Below, piece after piece: positions 26,089 through 35,427 of a DNA stretch of 40,842 nt. Position numbers and translations under genes: made by a program. The DNA comes from Chloroflexota bacterium (GTDB lineage: Bacteria; Chloroflexota; Limnocylindria; QHBO01), in contig JACDEL010000020.1 in assembly GCA_013816405.1 (NCBI GenBank), forward strand, positions 1 to 40,842. The letters run 5' to 3'. The notes beneath the pieces are model-generated. The model made no database searches and was not told the origin of the DNA. It was given only the letters and a program-made list of their open reading frames with translations. The stretch's first letter is position 1. Each line of letters opens with the position of its first letter.

Positions 26089-27078
26089 GTGACGAAGATC
26101 GGCTACGCGGCCATGCTCGAGCAGTTCCATCCCACCGACCTGCTCGACTGGTGCCCACAGGCTGAGGCGGCCGGATTCTCGGCCGGCTACATGGTCAGCG
26201 AGCACTTCCACCCGTGGACGCCGCAGCAGGGGCAGAGCGCCTTCGCCTGGAGCTTCATGGGGGCTCTGGGGCAGCGGACCAGCCTGCCGTTCGGTGTGGC
26301 CGTGACCTGTCCGGGATTTCGCTATCACCCCGCGGTGATCGCCCACGCGGCGGCCACTCTGGGAGCCATGTACCCGGGCCGTTTCTGGCTCGGACTGGGT
26401 GCCGGTGAGGCGCTGAACGAGCACGTCATCGGCGGCGAATGGCCAGAGGTCGGCATCCGCAGCGCGATGCTGTTCGAGGCGATCGAGGTCATCAACAAGC
26501 TGTTCAGCGGCAACGTCGTCAAGCACGACGGCGAATACTTCACCCTCGAGTCAGCCAGGCTCTATACGCGCCCCGACCAACCGGTCCCGATCTACGTCGC
26601 CACCGCCGGGCCGATGAACGCCAAGCGCACGGGCCGGCATGCGGACGGGATGATCACGGTCGGCGCTGCCGACGAGAAGATCCACATGCTGTGGGGCAAG
26701 TTCGCCGAGGGTGCGACTGACGGGGGCAAGGATCCATCCGGCATGCCCAAGCTGCTCCAGATCCACGTCTCGTGGGCGGAGACGCAGCAGGTGGCGGAGG
26801 CGAATGCGGTGCGCGAATGGCCGAACGGCGCGATGGCCTTCCCCAAGCAGGACATCCGCAACCCCGAGGACATTGCCAACATGGCCAAGCTGATTCGGCC
26901 GGAGCACTTCACCAACCGAGTCCTCATCTCCGCCGACCTCGACGAGCATGCGGCGCACATCCAGAAGTTCGTGGACATGGGGTTCGACGAGGTCCACGTG
27001 CACAACGTCGGCCGCAACCAGGCCGAGTTCATCGCAGCGTTCGGGGAGAAGGTCCTGCCGCAACTCCGGCTGGGGTGA
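26089..27078 (+). CDS. F420-dependent oxidoreductase, glucose-6-phosphate dehydrogenase (FGD) family
   Basis: A 329-residue LLM-superfamily TIM barrel closest to the FGD/F420-dependent alcohol dehydrogenase group. The SEHFHPW segment (37-43) corresponds to the FGD active-site SDHFQPW, with His 39 and Trp 43 conserved. GRFWLGLGAGEALNEHV and the PVPIYVATAGP strand are also typical. FGD makes reduced F420 from glucose 6-phosphate, but related enzymes use alcohols or hydroxy acids, so the substrate is open. I chose GTG 26089 from its promoter spacing; GTG 26083 adds two residues. It implies the organism makes coenzyme F420, though no F420 synthesis gene is in the window. Confidence 0.88.
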   Translation: MTKIGYAAMLEQFHPTDLLDWCPQAEAAGFSAGYMVSEHFHPWTPQQGQSAFAWSFMGALGQRTSLPFGVAVTCPGFRYHPAVIAHAAATLGAMYPGRFWLGLGAGEALNEHVIGGEWPEVGIRSAMLFEAIEVINKLFSGNVVKHDGEYFTLESARLYTRPDQPVPIYVATAGPMNAKRTGRHADGMITVGAADEKIHMLWGKFAEGATDGGKDPSGMPKLLQIHVSWAETQQVAEANAVREWPNGAMAFPKQDIRNPEDIANMAKLIRPEHFTNRVLISADLDEHAAHIQKFVDMGFDEVHVHNVGRNQAEFIAAFGEKVLPQLRLG

Positions 27079-27082
27079 GGAG

Positions 27083-27718
27083 CTAGGACAGGTCGTACCA
27101 GGCGCGCACGCGCGCGGAGATCTCGATCTCTCCCGCGGCAATCTCGGTGGGTGCGGACTCCGCGGCGGCAGAGAACATGGCCACTCCGCGGTACGGGGCC
27201 TGAGCGCCGTCCACCTCCTCCTCGATGCGCCGGGGCGCGCCGAGCTTCAAGCCCGCCGCCGTTGCCAGCGCCTCCGCCCGGGATCTCGCTACCCCGACCG
27301 CCGCGGCCAGCGCCTCGCGTGAGGCGGCCTCCGGATCAGCGAGCTCCATGGACGTGCCATGGACCTGGGTTGCCCCGTCGTCCACCAGGCCATCGAGGAT
27401 CGTGCCGAGCAGGTCGATGTCGCGCACGCGAATCGTCATCGGGCGGGACGCCTGGTAGCCGCTGAGCTTCGGTGCGCCTCGGCCGTACTCGTAGGTGGGC
27501 TGCACCGTGAGAGCGGGCGCCTGCACGTCGGCCTCCGGGACGCCAATTTCGCGAAGGCGGGCAAGGATCGCCGACGCTCGACCGTTGGCCTCGTCTCGCG
27601 CGGGACCGGTCTTGCGGTCGCGAACTGATACCGAGAGCGACACGACCGCCAGGTCAGGGACCCTGCGCACGGTCGCCTCGCCGCTCACCACGATCGTCGG
27701 TCGGTCAGGTTCGCCCAT
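27083..27718 (-). CDS. SIMPL-domain (DUF541) protein
   Basis: A 211-residue protein covering one SIMPL/DUF541 domain: an N-terminal strand [22 protein letters not shown], a PTYEYG strand, a [12 protein letters not shown] strand and a C-terminal [11 protein letters not shown] segment. Many relatives have a signal peptide and sit in the envelope; here none is evident from ATG 27718, so the protein may be cytoplasmic. The function of the family is poorly defined (oxidative stress and signalling have been proposed). It starts 2 bases after the thiolase stop, so it is co-transcribed with that gene, which is an unusual pairing. Confidence 0.85.
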   Translation of the reverse strand: MGEPDRPTIVVSGEATVRRVPDLAVVSLSVSVRDRKTGPARDEANGRASAILARLREIGVPEADVQAPALTVQPTYEYGRGAPKLSGYQASRPMTIRVRDIDLLGTILDGLVDDGATQVHGTSMELADPEAASREALAAAVGVARSRAEALATAAGLKLGAPRRIEEEVDGAQAPYRGVAMFSAAAESAPTEIAAGEIEISARVRAWYDLS

Positions 27719-27720
27719 CC

Positions 27721-28947
<1,227 letters not shown>

Positions 28948-28956
28948 CAGGCGTGG

Positions 28957-28962
28957 ATGCTA
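28957..28962 (-). promoter_or_regulatory. Candidate -10 box (TAGCAT) of the thiolase gene
   Basis: On the minus strand TAGCAT precedes ATG 28947 by 9 bases, leaving a leader of about 3 bases. It lies back to back with the oxidase -10 box in a 38-base intergenic region. Confidence 0.4.
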
Positions 28963-28971
28963 GCACCGGGT

Positions 28972-28977
28972 TAGGAT
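28972..28977 (+). promoter_or_regulatory. Candidate -10 box (TAGGAT) of the FAD oxidase gene
   Basis: TAGGAT ends 8 bases before GTG 28986, so the mRNA would be leaderless or nearly so. The overlapping AGGA at 28973-28976 could alternatively be read as a Shine-Dalgarno. Confidence 0.4.
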
Positions 28978-28985
28978 CGCGCGAC

Positions 28986-30422
28986 GTGACCGCCCAAGCG
29001 CCACATGAGCTGCCGATCCCCGGCCAACGCCGCGCCTGGTGGCTGCGCGAGGCATTGGCAGGGGAGCAACCGACCCTGCTCGCTCCCTCGCTCTTCGGCG
29101 AGGAGAAGGCCGACGTCGCGATCGTGGGCGGTGGCTACACCGGGATGTGGACCGCCTACTTCCTGGGTGAGATGGCGCCGCAGACCCGGATCGTGCTGCT
29201 CGAGGCGGACATCTGCGGCGGCGGCCCGAGCGGTCGCAACGGCGGCTTCCTGCACGGCTGGTGGGAATACCTCCCCTACCTGGCCGAGCGATACGGACCG
29301 GCCGACGGCCTGCGCGTTGCTCAGGCATGCGACGAGGTGGTCGACGGCGTCGGCGAGTGGTGCCGGCGGCATGCCGTCGACGCATGGTTCACGCCCAGTG
29401 GCTACCTCCGCGTCAACGCCTTTCCGGGGCTCGCCAACGACTGGGGCGACACCATCGGCGAGATGGATCGGCTCGGCGTACCGGGGCAGCTGGTCCACAT
29501 GGACCGCCAGGCGGTGCAGGAGACATGCGCGTCGCCGGCATTCGGCGAGGGGCTCTTCATGCCCAGTGCCGCCACCGTCCAGCCGGCCCTCCTGGCCCGC
29601 GGGCTGCGCCGCGTCCTGCTCGAGCGCGGCGTCCGGATCCACGAGGGAACGGGCGTCGAGGGGATCGAATCCCGCCCCGGCGGCGTGTGCCTGACGACGG
29701 CTCGCGGGAGCGTACGAGCGGAGCGCGCAGTGCTGGCGGTGAACGCATGGGCCGCAGGATGGCCGGGCTTCAGGACCCGGGTCCTGGCGTGGGGCAGCTA
29801 CATGGTCCTCACCGAGCCGATCCCCGACCGCCTGGCCGAGCTGGGGTGGACCGGCGGCGAGGCGATCGCCGACTCGCGCTTCACGATCAGCTACTTCCGA
29901 ACCACGCGTGATGGACGCATCGCATTCGGCGCGGGAGTCGGCGCGGCCGGCTTCGACGGGCGCATCGGTCCGGTCTTCACGCACGATCGGCAGGCCATCG
30001 AGCGCGTTGTCGCGAACTTCCGCCACCTCTTCCCGATGCTTAGCGACGTTCGGATCGACGACGCCTGGGGTGGACCAATCGACATCACCGCGGATCGGTT
30101 CCCGGAGATCGGCTCACGGGATGGAGGTCGCGTCCTGTATGCCCACGGCTTCGCAGGAAATGGGGTGGGGCCGGCGCGTCTGGCGGGACGCATCCTGGCA
30201 GCACGCATCGCCGGCGGCGGCGACCCGATCGCCTCCCTGCCGCTCTTCGGCAAACGCCAGCGATTCCTGCCTCCCGAGCCCTTCCGCTACCTGGGAGCGC
30301 GGGCCATTCGCGAGGCCCTCATCAGCCAGGACGATGCCCTCGACGCCGGGCGTCGATCAGGGCTGCTCACCCGGCTGGTAGCGCTCGCGCCGAGCCTGCT
30401 CGGCTATCGGTTCAAGCATTGA
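28986..30422 (+). CDS. FAD-dependent amine oxidase (DAO family, PuuB-like)
   Basis: A 478-residue flavoprotein of the D-amino-acid oxidase/glycine oxidase superfamily. The dinucleotide-binding motif VAIVGGGYTGMWTAYFL (about 44-60) is followed by an acidic strand end (LLEAD). GGPSGRNGGFLHGWW is the typical second FAD contact, and YAHGFAGNGVGPA closes the C-terminal FAD site. The pattern fits gamma-glutamylputrescine oxidase (PuuB) and related polyamine oxidases. It lies 68 bases before a polyamine-type importer on the same strand, which supports an amine substrate; sarcosine or other amino acids are alternatives. GTG 28986 is set by its promoter spacing; an ATG at 28953 would overlap that promoter. 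Confidence 0.87.
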   Translation: MTAQAPHELPIPGQRRAWWLREALAGEQPTLLAPSLFGEEKADVAIVGGGYTGMWTAYFLGEMAPQTRIVLLEADICGGGPSGRNGGFLHGWWEYLPYLAERYGPADGLRVAQACDEVVDGVGEWCRRHAVDAWFTPSGYLRVNAFPGLANDWGDTIGEMDRLGVPGQLVHMDRQAVQETCASPAFGEGLFMPSAATVQPALLARGLRRVLLERGVRIHEGTGVEGIESRPGGVCLTTARGSVRAERAVLAVNAWAAGWPGFRTRVLAWGSYMVLTEPIPDRLAELGWTGGEAIADSRFTISYFRTTRDGRIAFGAGVGAAGFDGRIGPVFTHDRQAIERVVANFRHLFPMLSDVRIDDAWGGPIDITADRFPEIGSRDGGRVLYAHGFAGNGVGPARLAGRILAARIAGGGDPIASLPLFGKRQRFLPPEPFRYLGARAIREALISQDDALDAGRRSGLLTRLVALAPSLLGYRFKH

Positions 30423-30432
30423 GTCCGATTCG

Positions 30433-30462
30433 TTGACCGCGCCATCTGGCGCAGCGTAGGAT
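30433..30462 (+). promoter_or_regulatory. Promoter of the second importer, with inverted repeat
   Basis: TTGACC (30433-30438) and TAGGAT (30457-30462) have an 18-base spacer. GCGCCA-TC-TGGCGC (30439-30452) is a perfect inverted repeat that includes CGCC-N4-GGCG at 30440-30451, again 7 bases after the first T of the -35 box, as at 10380. A shared repressor is likely. Confidence 0.65.
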
Positions 30463-30490
30463 CCCGCAATCCAACCTTGAGGAGACGCCC

Positions 30491-31618
30491 GTGCCCGCCC
30501 GCCCTTCCCGATTCCCTGCCTGGCTCATCGCGTTCGTATCTGCGGCCCTGTTGCTGGCAGCCTGCCAGAGCCAGGGCGGCCCATCAAGCTCTGCGGACCC
30601 GTCTGCGGGGGCCGAGTCGGCTGCTGCATCGGTCAGTGAGCCGAATGCGCTGACCGTCCTCGAGTGGAGCGGCTACGAGGCCGAGGACTACTGGACCGAG
30701 TTCAAGGCCGCCAGCCCGGACACCAAGGTCGACTTCCAGTTCGGGATCAGCGATTCCGACATCCTGTCGCTGATGGAGGGGGACAGCACCGCCGACATCT
30801 TCCACTTCTACACCGGCTGGCAGCAGTTCTACGTGGACGAGGGGCTGGTCCAGGAGATCGACACCAGCAAGCTGACCAACTGGGACAAGGTCCCCGATAG
30901 CTTCAAGGCGATGGGTCAGGTCAACGGCAAACAGTACTTCCTGCCCTGGGACTGGGGCTTCACCTCGATCCTCTACAACACCGATCACGTAAACGGCGAG
31001 ATCACCAACTGGGACGCGCTCTTCGACGACGCCTATGCCAAGCACATCTCGATGTGGGACGACGGCCCGGCGGCCGTGACCACCTCGGCCTACATCCACG
31101 GCTACGACGAAACAGCCATCACTGACGACCAGCTGGCGTCCATCGAGGCCGAATGGAAGGCGCAAAAGCCGCTCAATCTGCATTACTGGACCGGCGAGTA
31201 CGTCGACTTCTGCCCGGAGGTCCAGAGCGGCGACATCTGGGTCGCCTATGCCTGGCAGGGATGCTATGCGACGGTCCTCTACGACGAGAGCCAGCCGATC
31301 GCCTACGCGAACCCCAAGGAGGGGCGCAACTCGTGGGTCGGCCTGTATGGCATCAGCTCGAAGACGGAGAGCTACAACCTCGCCCTGAAGTTCCTGGACG
31401 ACAAGCTCGGAGCGACGAGCTGTGGCAACGCCGTGGCGCTCTTCTACTACGGCTGCGCGAACCAAGAAGTCATGGATGCGATCACCGATCCGGTCCTGAT
31501 CCAGGCATTCGGGATCGACGATCCCACCATCCTGGAGCACACGAACTTCACGCCGCCGGTGACGGCTGACCAGCGCAAGGCCTGGACCGATATGTGGGCC
31601 CGGGTGAAGGCCGAGTAG
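30491..31618 (+). CDS. potD: Polyamine-type ABC transporter substrate-binding lipoprotein (second system)
   Basis: A 375-residue solute-binding lipoprotein with a Sec-type signal: a hydrophobic segment (10-22) and lipobox LLAAC with Cys 25, then a Ser/Ala/Pro linker to about residue 50. The mature domain follows PotD: LTVLEWSGYE at the start, DIFHFYTGWQQFY, YFLPWDWGFTSILYN and WVAYAWQGCY. GTG 30491 has a good ribosome-binding site (GAGGAG, 30479-30484). Unlike the first importer's protein it uses Sec rather than Tat. It is followed by two permeases but no ATPase. The oxidase just upstream suggests a polyamine or related ligand. Confidence 0.92.
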   Translation: MPARPSRFPAWLIAFVSAALLLAACQSQGGPSSSADPSAGAESAAASVSEPNALTVLEWSGYEAEDYWTEFKAASPDTKVDFQFGISDSDILSLMEGDSTADIFHFYTGWQQFYVDEGLVQEIDTSKLTNWDKVPDSFKAMGQVNGKQYFLPWDWGFTSILYNTDHVNGEITNWDALFDDAYAKHISMWDDGPAAVTTSAYIHGYDETAITDDQLASIEAEWKAQKPLNLHYWTGEYVDFCPEVQSGDIWVAYAWQGCYATVLYDESQPIAYANPKEGRNSWVGLYGISSKTESYNLALKFLDDKLGATSCGNAVALFYYGCANQEVMDAITDPVLIQAFGIDDPTILEHTNFTPPVTADQRKAWTDMWARVKAE

Positions 31619-31634
31619 CCTCGGCCATCTGACC

Positions 31635-31649
31635 GGCGCGCGACGCGCC
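31635..31649 (+). other. Hairpin between second substrate-binding and permease genes
   Basis: GGCGCG-CGA-CGCGCC is a perfect 6-bp inverted repeat with a 3-base loop, ending 7 bases before the permease start. The first importer has a palindrome at the same place in its operon. It may stabilise the upstream mRNA part so that more binding protein than permease is made. Confidence 0.5.
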
Positions 31650-31656
31650 AACTGCC

Positions 31657-32514
31657 ATGCTCGGACGGCGAGGTAGCCTCTGGTTCCTCGCCGTTCCACC
31701 CTATCTCTGGCTCGTGCTGCTTTTCGTCGTGCCCCTGGGAGTAGTGGCCGCCATCAGCCTGCTGCCCGGCGCGGGCCGAATCAACTTCAACGCCGGCTGG
31801 CCCTCGCTGAACCAGTACCAGCAGGTGCTGGAGACGCCAGCCTACCTGCGGCGCCTGGGCATCTCAGTGGGGATGGCCTTCGTCATCGCCGCGACGGCGA
31901 CGATCCTCGCCTATCCGGTCGCATACTTCCTTGCCTTCCGGGCGCGGGGACGAGCGACGATCTTCCTGATCCTGCTCCTCGTTCCGTTCGCATCGAGCTA
32001 CCTGCTGCGGGTGATGGCCTGGAAGCTTCTGCTGGGGCGTGAGGGAGCCATCAACTGGGTCCTCACCTCAACGGGCCTGACCCACGAGCCCGCTGGCCTG
32101 CTGGTCTACTCGCAGGCGGCCGTGGTGATCACCCTCGTCTACGTGTGGGTCCCGTTCGCGGCATTGCCGATCTACGCGGCGCTGCAGCGCGTCGACCGCT
32201 CCCATCTCGAGGCGGCGGCCGACCTGGGGGCCGGCCCGTGGACTCGCTTCGGACGGATCACGATACCGATGAGCCTGCCGGGAGCGCTCGCCACCTTCTT
32301 CATGGTCTTCATCCCCACGGTCGGCGAATACGTGACTCCGTCGTTGGTGGGTGGGACCGACGGCATCATGTACGGCAACCTGATCCAGGACTTCTTCACC
32401 CGGGCCGGGAATTGGCCGCTCGGCTCGGCCATGGCAGTGCTGATGCTCCTGGCCGTGCTCGTCCTCGTGTTGCTGGCCCTCAAGCTCGTTGACCTGCGGA
32501 GAGTTGCCGCATGA
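31657..32514 (+). CDS. potB: Polyamine-type ABC transporter permease, PotB-like (second system)
   Basis: A 285-residue permease with about six helices; the first is at 8-30. The EAA loop is EAAADLGAG then FGRITIPMSLPG (near 187-209), followed by the PTVGEYVTPSLVGG segment common to PotB/PotH proteins. ATG 31657 has no clear ribosome-binding site, and a hairpin ends 7 bases before it, so translation may be low or reinitiate from the upstream gene. Its stop overlaps the next permease as ATGA (32511-32514). It needs an ATPase from elsewhere; the PotA at 10475 is the nearest candidate. Confidence 0.92.
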   Translation: MLGRRGSLWFLAVPPYLWLVLLFVVPLGVVAAISLLPGAGRINFNAGWPSLNQYQQVLETPAYLRRLGISVGMAFVIAATATILAYPVAYFLAFRARGRATIFLILLLVPFASSYLLRVMAWKLLLGREGAINWVLTSTGLTHEPAGLLVYSQAAVVITLVYVWVPFAALPIYAALQRVDRSHLEAAADLGAGPWTRFGRITIPMSLPGALATFFMVFIPTVGEYVTPSLVGGTDGIMYGNLIQDFFTRAGNWPLGSAMAVLMLLAVLVLVLLALKLVDLRRVAA

Positions 32515-33332
32515 CCGCCCCGGCAGGAGCCCGGGGTGCCGGCAGGGCGATCGGCGTGGGGCGAACGCGAGTGCCGCTCGGGCTGGCCTACGTGCTGATG
32601 ATCGTCTTCCTGTACCTGCCGATCGCGGTCCTCTTCGTCTTCTCGTTCAGCACCAATACGACCCTCAGGTTCGCGATCCAGGGTTATACCCTCGACTGGT
32701 ACGCGGCGATCTTCGAGAACGAGCAGCTGCTGACCGCGGCCCGCAACAGCCTGGTGGTGGGCTTCCTGGCGGCCACCGTGGCGACCAGCCTCGGCCTGGC
32801 GGTGGGGATCGCGGTCGTCCGCTTCCGATTCGCCGGCCGCGGGCTCCTGATCGCGCTCGCCGGCGCGCCGCTGGTGGTCCCGTTCATCATGCTGGCGGTC
32901 GCGCTCTTCCTGCTCTTCAATCTCCTCGACGTGCCGCGCTCGATGTTCACCATCGCGGCCGGGCACAGCGTGATCGCGCTGCCGTACGCGACCCTGATCC
33001 TCCTCTCGAGGCTGGTCGGGCTCGATCCCGCGATCGAGGACGCGGCGATGGACCTGGGAGCCAGCTACCCGACCACGCTCCGTCGCGTCGTCTTGCCGCT
33101 GCTCGGACCGTCCCTGCTGTCTGCCTGGCTGACCTGCTTCATCGTCTCGTTCGACGAGGTAGCGCTGGCGATCTTCCTGGCGGGTGGCGACCAGACCTTC
33201 CCGGTCTTCCTCTACGGTCAGCTCCGGTTCGCGCAGACGCTGCCGGTGATGATCGCGATGGCAGTGCTGCTCATGCTGGGCACGGTCACGCTGACGCTGA
33301 TTGCGTTCCTGATCAGGTCGCGCAGCGAATGA
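32511..33332 (+). CDS. potC: Polyamine-type ABC transporter permease, PotC-like (second system)
   Basis: A 273-residue permease of the PotC/PotI kind. A short Ala/Gly/Arg-rich N-terminus precedes the first helix (about 22-45); the EAA loop reads EDAAMDLGASYP then RRVVLPLLGPS (about 176-200), and the SFDEVALAIFLAGG segment is conserved. It is the last gene of the operon: the next gene is convergent and ends one base after this stop, leaving no room for an ATPase gene or a classical terminator. Confidence 0.92.
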   Translation: MTAPAGARGAGRAIGVGRTRVPLGLAYVLMIVFLYLPIAVLFVFSFSTNTTLRFAIQGYTLDWYAAIFENEQLLTAARNSLVVGFLAATVATSLGLAVGIAVVRFRFAGRGLLIALAGAPLVVPFIMLAVALFLLFNLLDVPRSMFTIAAGHSVIALPYATLILLSRLVGLDPAIEDAAMDLGASYPTTLRRVVLPLLGPSLLSAWLTCFIVSFDEVALAIFLAGGDQTFPVFLYGQLRFAQTLPVMIAMAVLLMLGTVTLTLIAFLIRSRSE

Positions 33333-33333
33333 A

Positions 33334-33555
33334 CTAGCTCGCGCGACGGGCCGGGTGCGTGGCGGTCACTGCCTGCAGAAGGCGGCTCGAGGCGAGCGCG
33401 ATCTCCTCGACGGCATGGTTGAAGGCGTGTTCATTGGCCGGCGAGGGCTTGCGGTAGCCACTCACCTTGCGGACGTACTGCAGGGCGGCCGCGCGGACCT
33501 CCTCATCGGAGGCCGGCTCGTCGAGGGTTCGGAGGGTCTTGATGCTTCGGCACAT
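33334..33555 (-). CDS. DUF2277 family protein
   Basis: A 73-residue protein matching DUF2277: it starts MCRSIKTLR and has the family's core ALQYVRKVSGYRKPS (about 28-42) and a helical second half. The early Cys-Arg and the conserved Tyr/Arg-rich core are characteristic; function is unknown. It is predicted to be cytoplasmic and all-helical. ATG 33555 lies 7 bases after a TAGACT box that overlaps the stop codon of the upstream HAD gene, so it may be made from its own leaderless mRNA as well as from read-through. Confidence 0.88.
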   Translation of the reverse strand: MCRSIKTLRTLDEPASDEEVRAAALQYVRKVSGYRKPSPANEHAFNHAVEEIALASSRLLQAVTATHPARRAS

Positions 33556-33562
33556 GCCCGCA

Positions 33563-33568
33563 AGTCTA
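33563..33568 (-). promoter_or_regulatory. Candidate -10 box (TAGACT) overlapping the HAD stop codon
   Basis: On the minus strand TAGACT lies 7 bases before ATG 33555. Its first three bases are the TAG stop codon of the upstream HAD hydrolase gene. Confidence 0.5.
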
Positions 33569-34213
33569 CGCCTCGGCCAGGAGCGCCTCGAGCGAGTCGA
33601 TAACCTGGTCAGCTGCCGTGACATCGGTCTCGGCATACTGCGGCACCGCGATGCAGGTCAGCCCCGCGGCCTTGGCCGCGGCCACGCCCGACGCCGAGTC
33701 CTCGAGCGCGAGGGTCTCAGCCGGACTGACGCCCAACATGCGGCACGCCTCGACGTAGATGTCGGGTGCCGGCTTGGCGTGGACGACGTCCTCTGAAGTC
33801 ACGATCGCAGCGAAGAGATCGGTCAGGCCGGCCGTGGCAAGCGCGGCGTCCACCAGGCGGCGGGGCGAATTGGAGGCAAGCCCGAGCGGCACTCGCCCGC
33901 GCAGGCGGGCCACCAGCTCGAGCGCTCCGGGGCGTCCCCCGACCTCCCGTTGCAGGGCGGCGTACATCGTCTCGGTCATCTCCTCAACCAGCTCGGCGCC
34001 GCGCTCGGGAGGCTCGCCGAGCCGCTCCGCGAAGTAGCGAGCGGTGAAGTCGAACGAGGTCCCGATCACCTGCAGCTTGTCCTCCCGGCTGAAGACCCCG
34101 CCGTGCGCCGCGAAGAGTGCCTCCTCCGCCTCCTGCCAGAGCGTCTCCGTATCGAGCAGCAGGCCGTCCATATCGAAGACGACCGCCTTGTACCGATGGA
34201 GCAGCTCCTTCAC
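33566..34213 (-). CDS. HAD-superfamily hydrolase (beta-phosphoglucomutase/phosphatase-like)
   Basis: A 215-residue HAD hydrolase with the four motifs: FDMDG (Asp 14 nucleophile, Asp 16), LASNSPRR (motif II Ser), Lys in KPAPDIYVEA and LEDSASGVAAAKAAG (acidic motif IV). The helical cap between motifs I and II places it with the PGMB/CbbY/Gph-like phosphatases. Likely substrates are small phosphosugars or similar metabolites; the sequence does not decide. The start is GTG 34213, overlapping the 3-hydroxyacyl-CoA dehydrogenase stop as GTGA. It could act as metabolite repair in this beta-oxidation operon. Confidence 0.9.
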   Translation of the reverse strand: MKELLHRYKAVVFDMDGLLLDTETLWQEAEEALFAAHGGVFSREDKLQVIGTSFDFTARYFAERLGEPPERGAELVEEMTETMYAALQREVGGRPGALELVARLRGRVPLGLASNSPRRLVDAALATAGLTDLFAAIVTSEDVVHAKPAPDIYVEACRMLGVSPAETLALEDSASGVAAAKAAGLTCIAVPQYAETDVTAADQVIDSLEALLAEA

Positions 34214-35427
34214 GGGCGCGGCGCAAAGAACGATCCGCGGCTCTCGGCAAGGGAGCGCAAGAGCGGCATGACCCGATAACGCCCGTCCGGATCCACGGCG
34301 TCCAGCTTGTCCAGGGTGCTCACCACCCCGACCAGGCCGATCCGCTCGCCCCACTCCAACGGGCCGGAGGGGTAGTTGGCACCTAGCCGCATGGCAGTAT
34401 CGATCGATTCCGGAGGCGCAACGCTATCGGCCACCGCGGACGCCGCCTCATTCACGATCGTGGCCAGCAGCCGTTCCGCGATCTGCGACTTGGTCAGGCG
34501 CCCCCTGGCTGGCGCGGGTGCCAGTCCGGACCAGGCAGGGCCGCGCGCGCCATCGGGTGAGTAGTCATAGAAGCCGCGTCCGGTCTTGCGCCCGAGGCGC
34601 TCGGCATCAACAAGGGCACGCTGCATCTCATGCGGGCGGTAACGCGGATCGCGTCCGAAGGCCTCGAACACGCTCTGGCTGACCGCCAGGTTGACGTCGG
34701 CGCCGATGGTGTCCACCAGCTCAAAGGGCCCCATGCGGAACCCGATGCCGCGCGCAGCGGCGTCGATCTCGTCGATCTTCGCCGAGCCCTCGCCGGCCAT
34801 GCGCATCGCCTCGAGGTAGAAGGGACGCGCCACCCGGTTGACGATGAAGCCCGGCGTGTCAGCCGCGAGCACGGGCGTCTTGCCCAGCCGGCGCGCCGCG
34901 GCCATGGTCGCCTCCGCAACCTCTGGTTTGGTTCCCGGGCCGGCGATCACCTCGACGAGCGCCATGAGCGGGACGGGGTTGAAGAAATGCATGCCGACCA
35001 CCCGCTCCGGCCGGCTCGTGGCAACCGCGATGGCGCCGATCGACAGGCTGCTGGTGTTGCTCGCCAGGATGGTCCTCGCGGCAGCCGCAGCATCGAGACG
35101 ACGAAAGGCGTCGCGCTTGAGCTCCAGCTCCTCGGGGATCGCCTCGATCACGAGGTCCGCGGCCGCCAGGGCCTCAACCGTGACGACCGACGCGATGCGG
35201 GCGAGCGCGGCCTCGCGGGACGCGTCACTGAGCTGCGCCTTCTCGACCTTGCGGGCGAGGAAGCCGGCCGTCCGGTCCAGCGCGTGGTCGTACGCCCCCT
35301 CGATTGGGTCGTGGACGATGACCTCGATCCCCGCCTCCGCAGCGAGCTGGGCGATGCCCGCCCCCATCGTGCCGGCACCCAGGACCCCGATTCGCTCGAG
35401 GGCACGGGGCGCGGCGTCAGCGCCCAA
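34210..35427 (-). CDS. 3-hydroxyacyl-CoA dehydrogenase (PaaH/3-hydroxybutyryl-CoA dehydrogenase-like)
   Basis: A NAD-dependent dehydrogenase of about 405 residues. GVLGAGTMGAGIAQL near the N-terminus is the NAD-binding motif; SNTSSLSI and GMHFFNPVPLM carry the catalytic Ser and His; DTPGFIVNR begins the C-terminal domain, and a second, shorter C-terminal domain follows (VNEAASAVADSV and GANYPSGPLEWGE). This tandem arrangement is seen in PaaH-like enzymes. The start is uncertain: TTG 35427 overlaps the PaaG-like gene by 11 bases, and no ATG or GTG fits before the NAD motif. Together with the upstream hydratase it gives two consecutive beta-oxidation steps. Confidence 0.88.
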   Translation of the reverse strand: MGADAAPRALERIGVLGAGTMGAGIAQLAAEAGIEVIVHDPIEGAYDHALDRTAGFLARKVEKAQLSDASREAALARIASVVTVEALAAADLVIEAIPEELELKRDAFRRLDAAAAARTILASNTSSLSIGAIAVATSRPERVVGMHFFNPVPLMALVEVIAGPGTKPEVAEATMAAARRLGKTPVLAADTPGFIVNRVARPFYLEAMRMAGEGSAKIDEIDAAARGIGFRMGPFELVDTIGADVNLAVSQSVFEAFGRDPRYRPHEMQRALVDAERLGRKTGRGFYDYSPDGARGPAWSGLAPAPARGRLTKSQIAERLLATIVNEAASAVADSVAPPESIDTAMRLGANYPSGPLEWGERIGLVGVVSTLDKLDAVDPDGRYRVMPLLRSLAESRGSFFAPRP

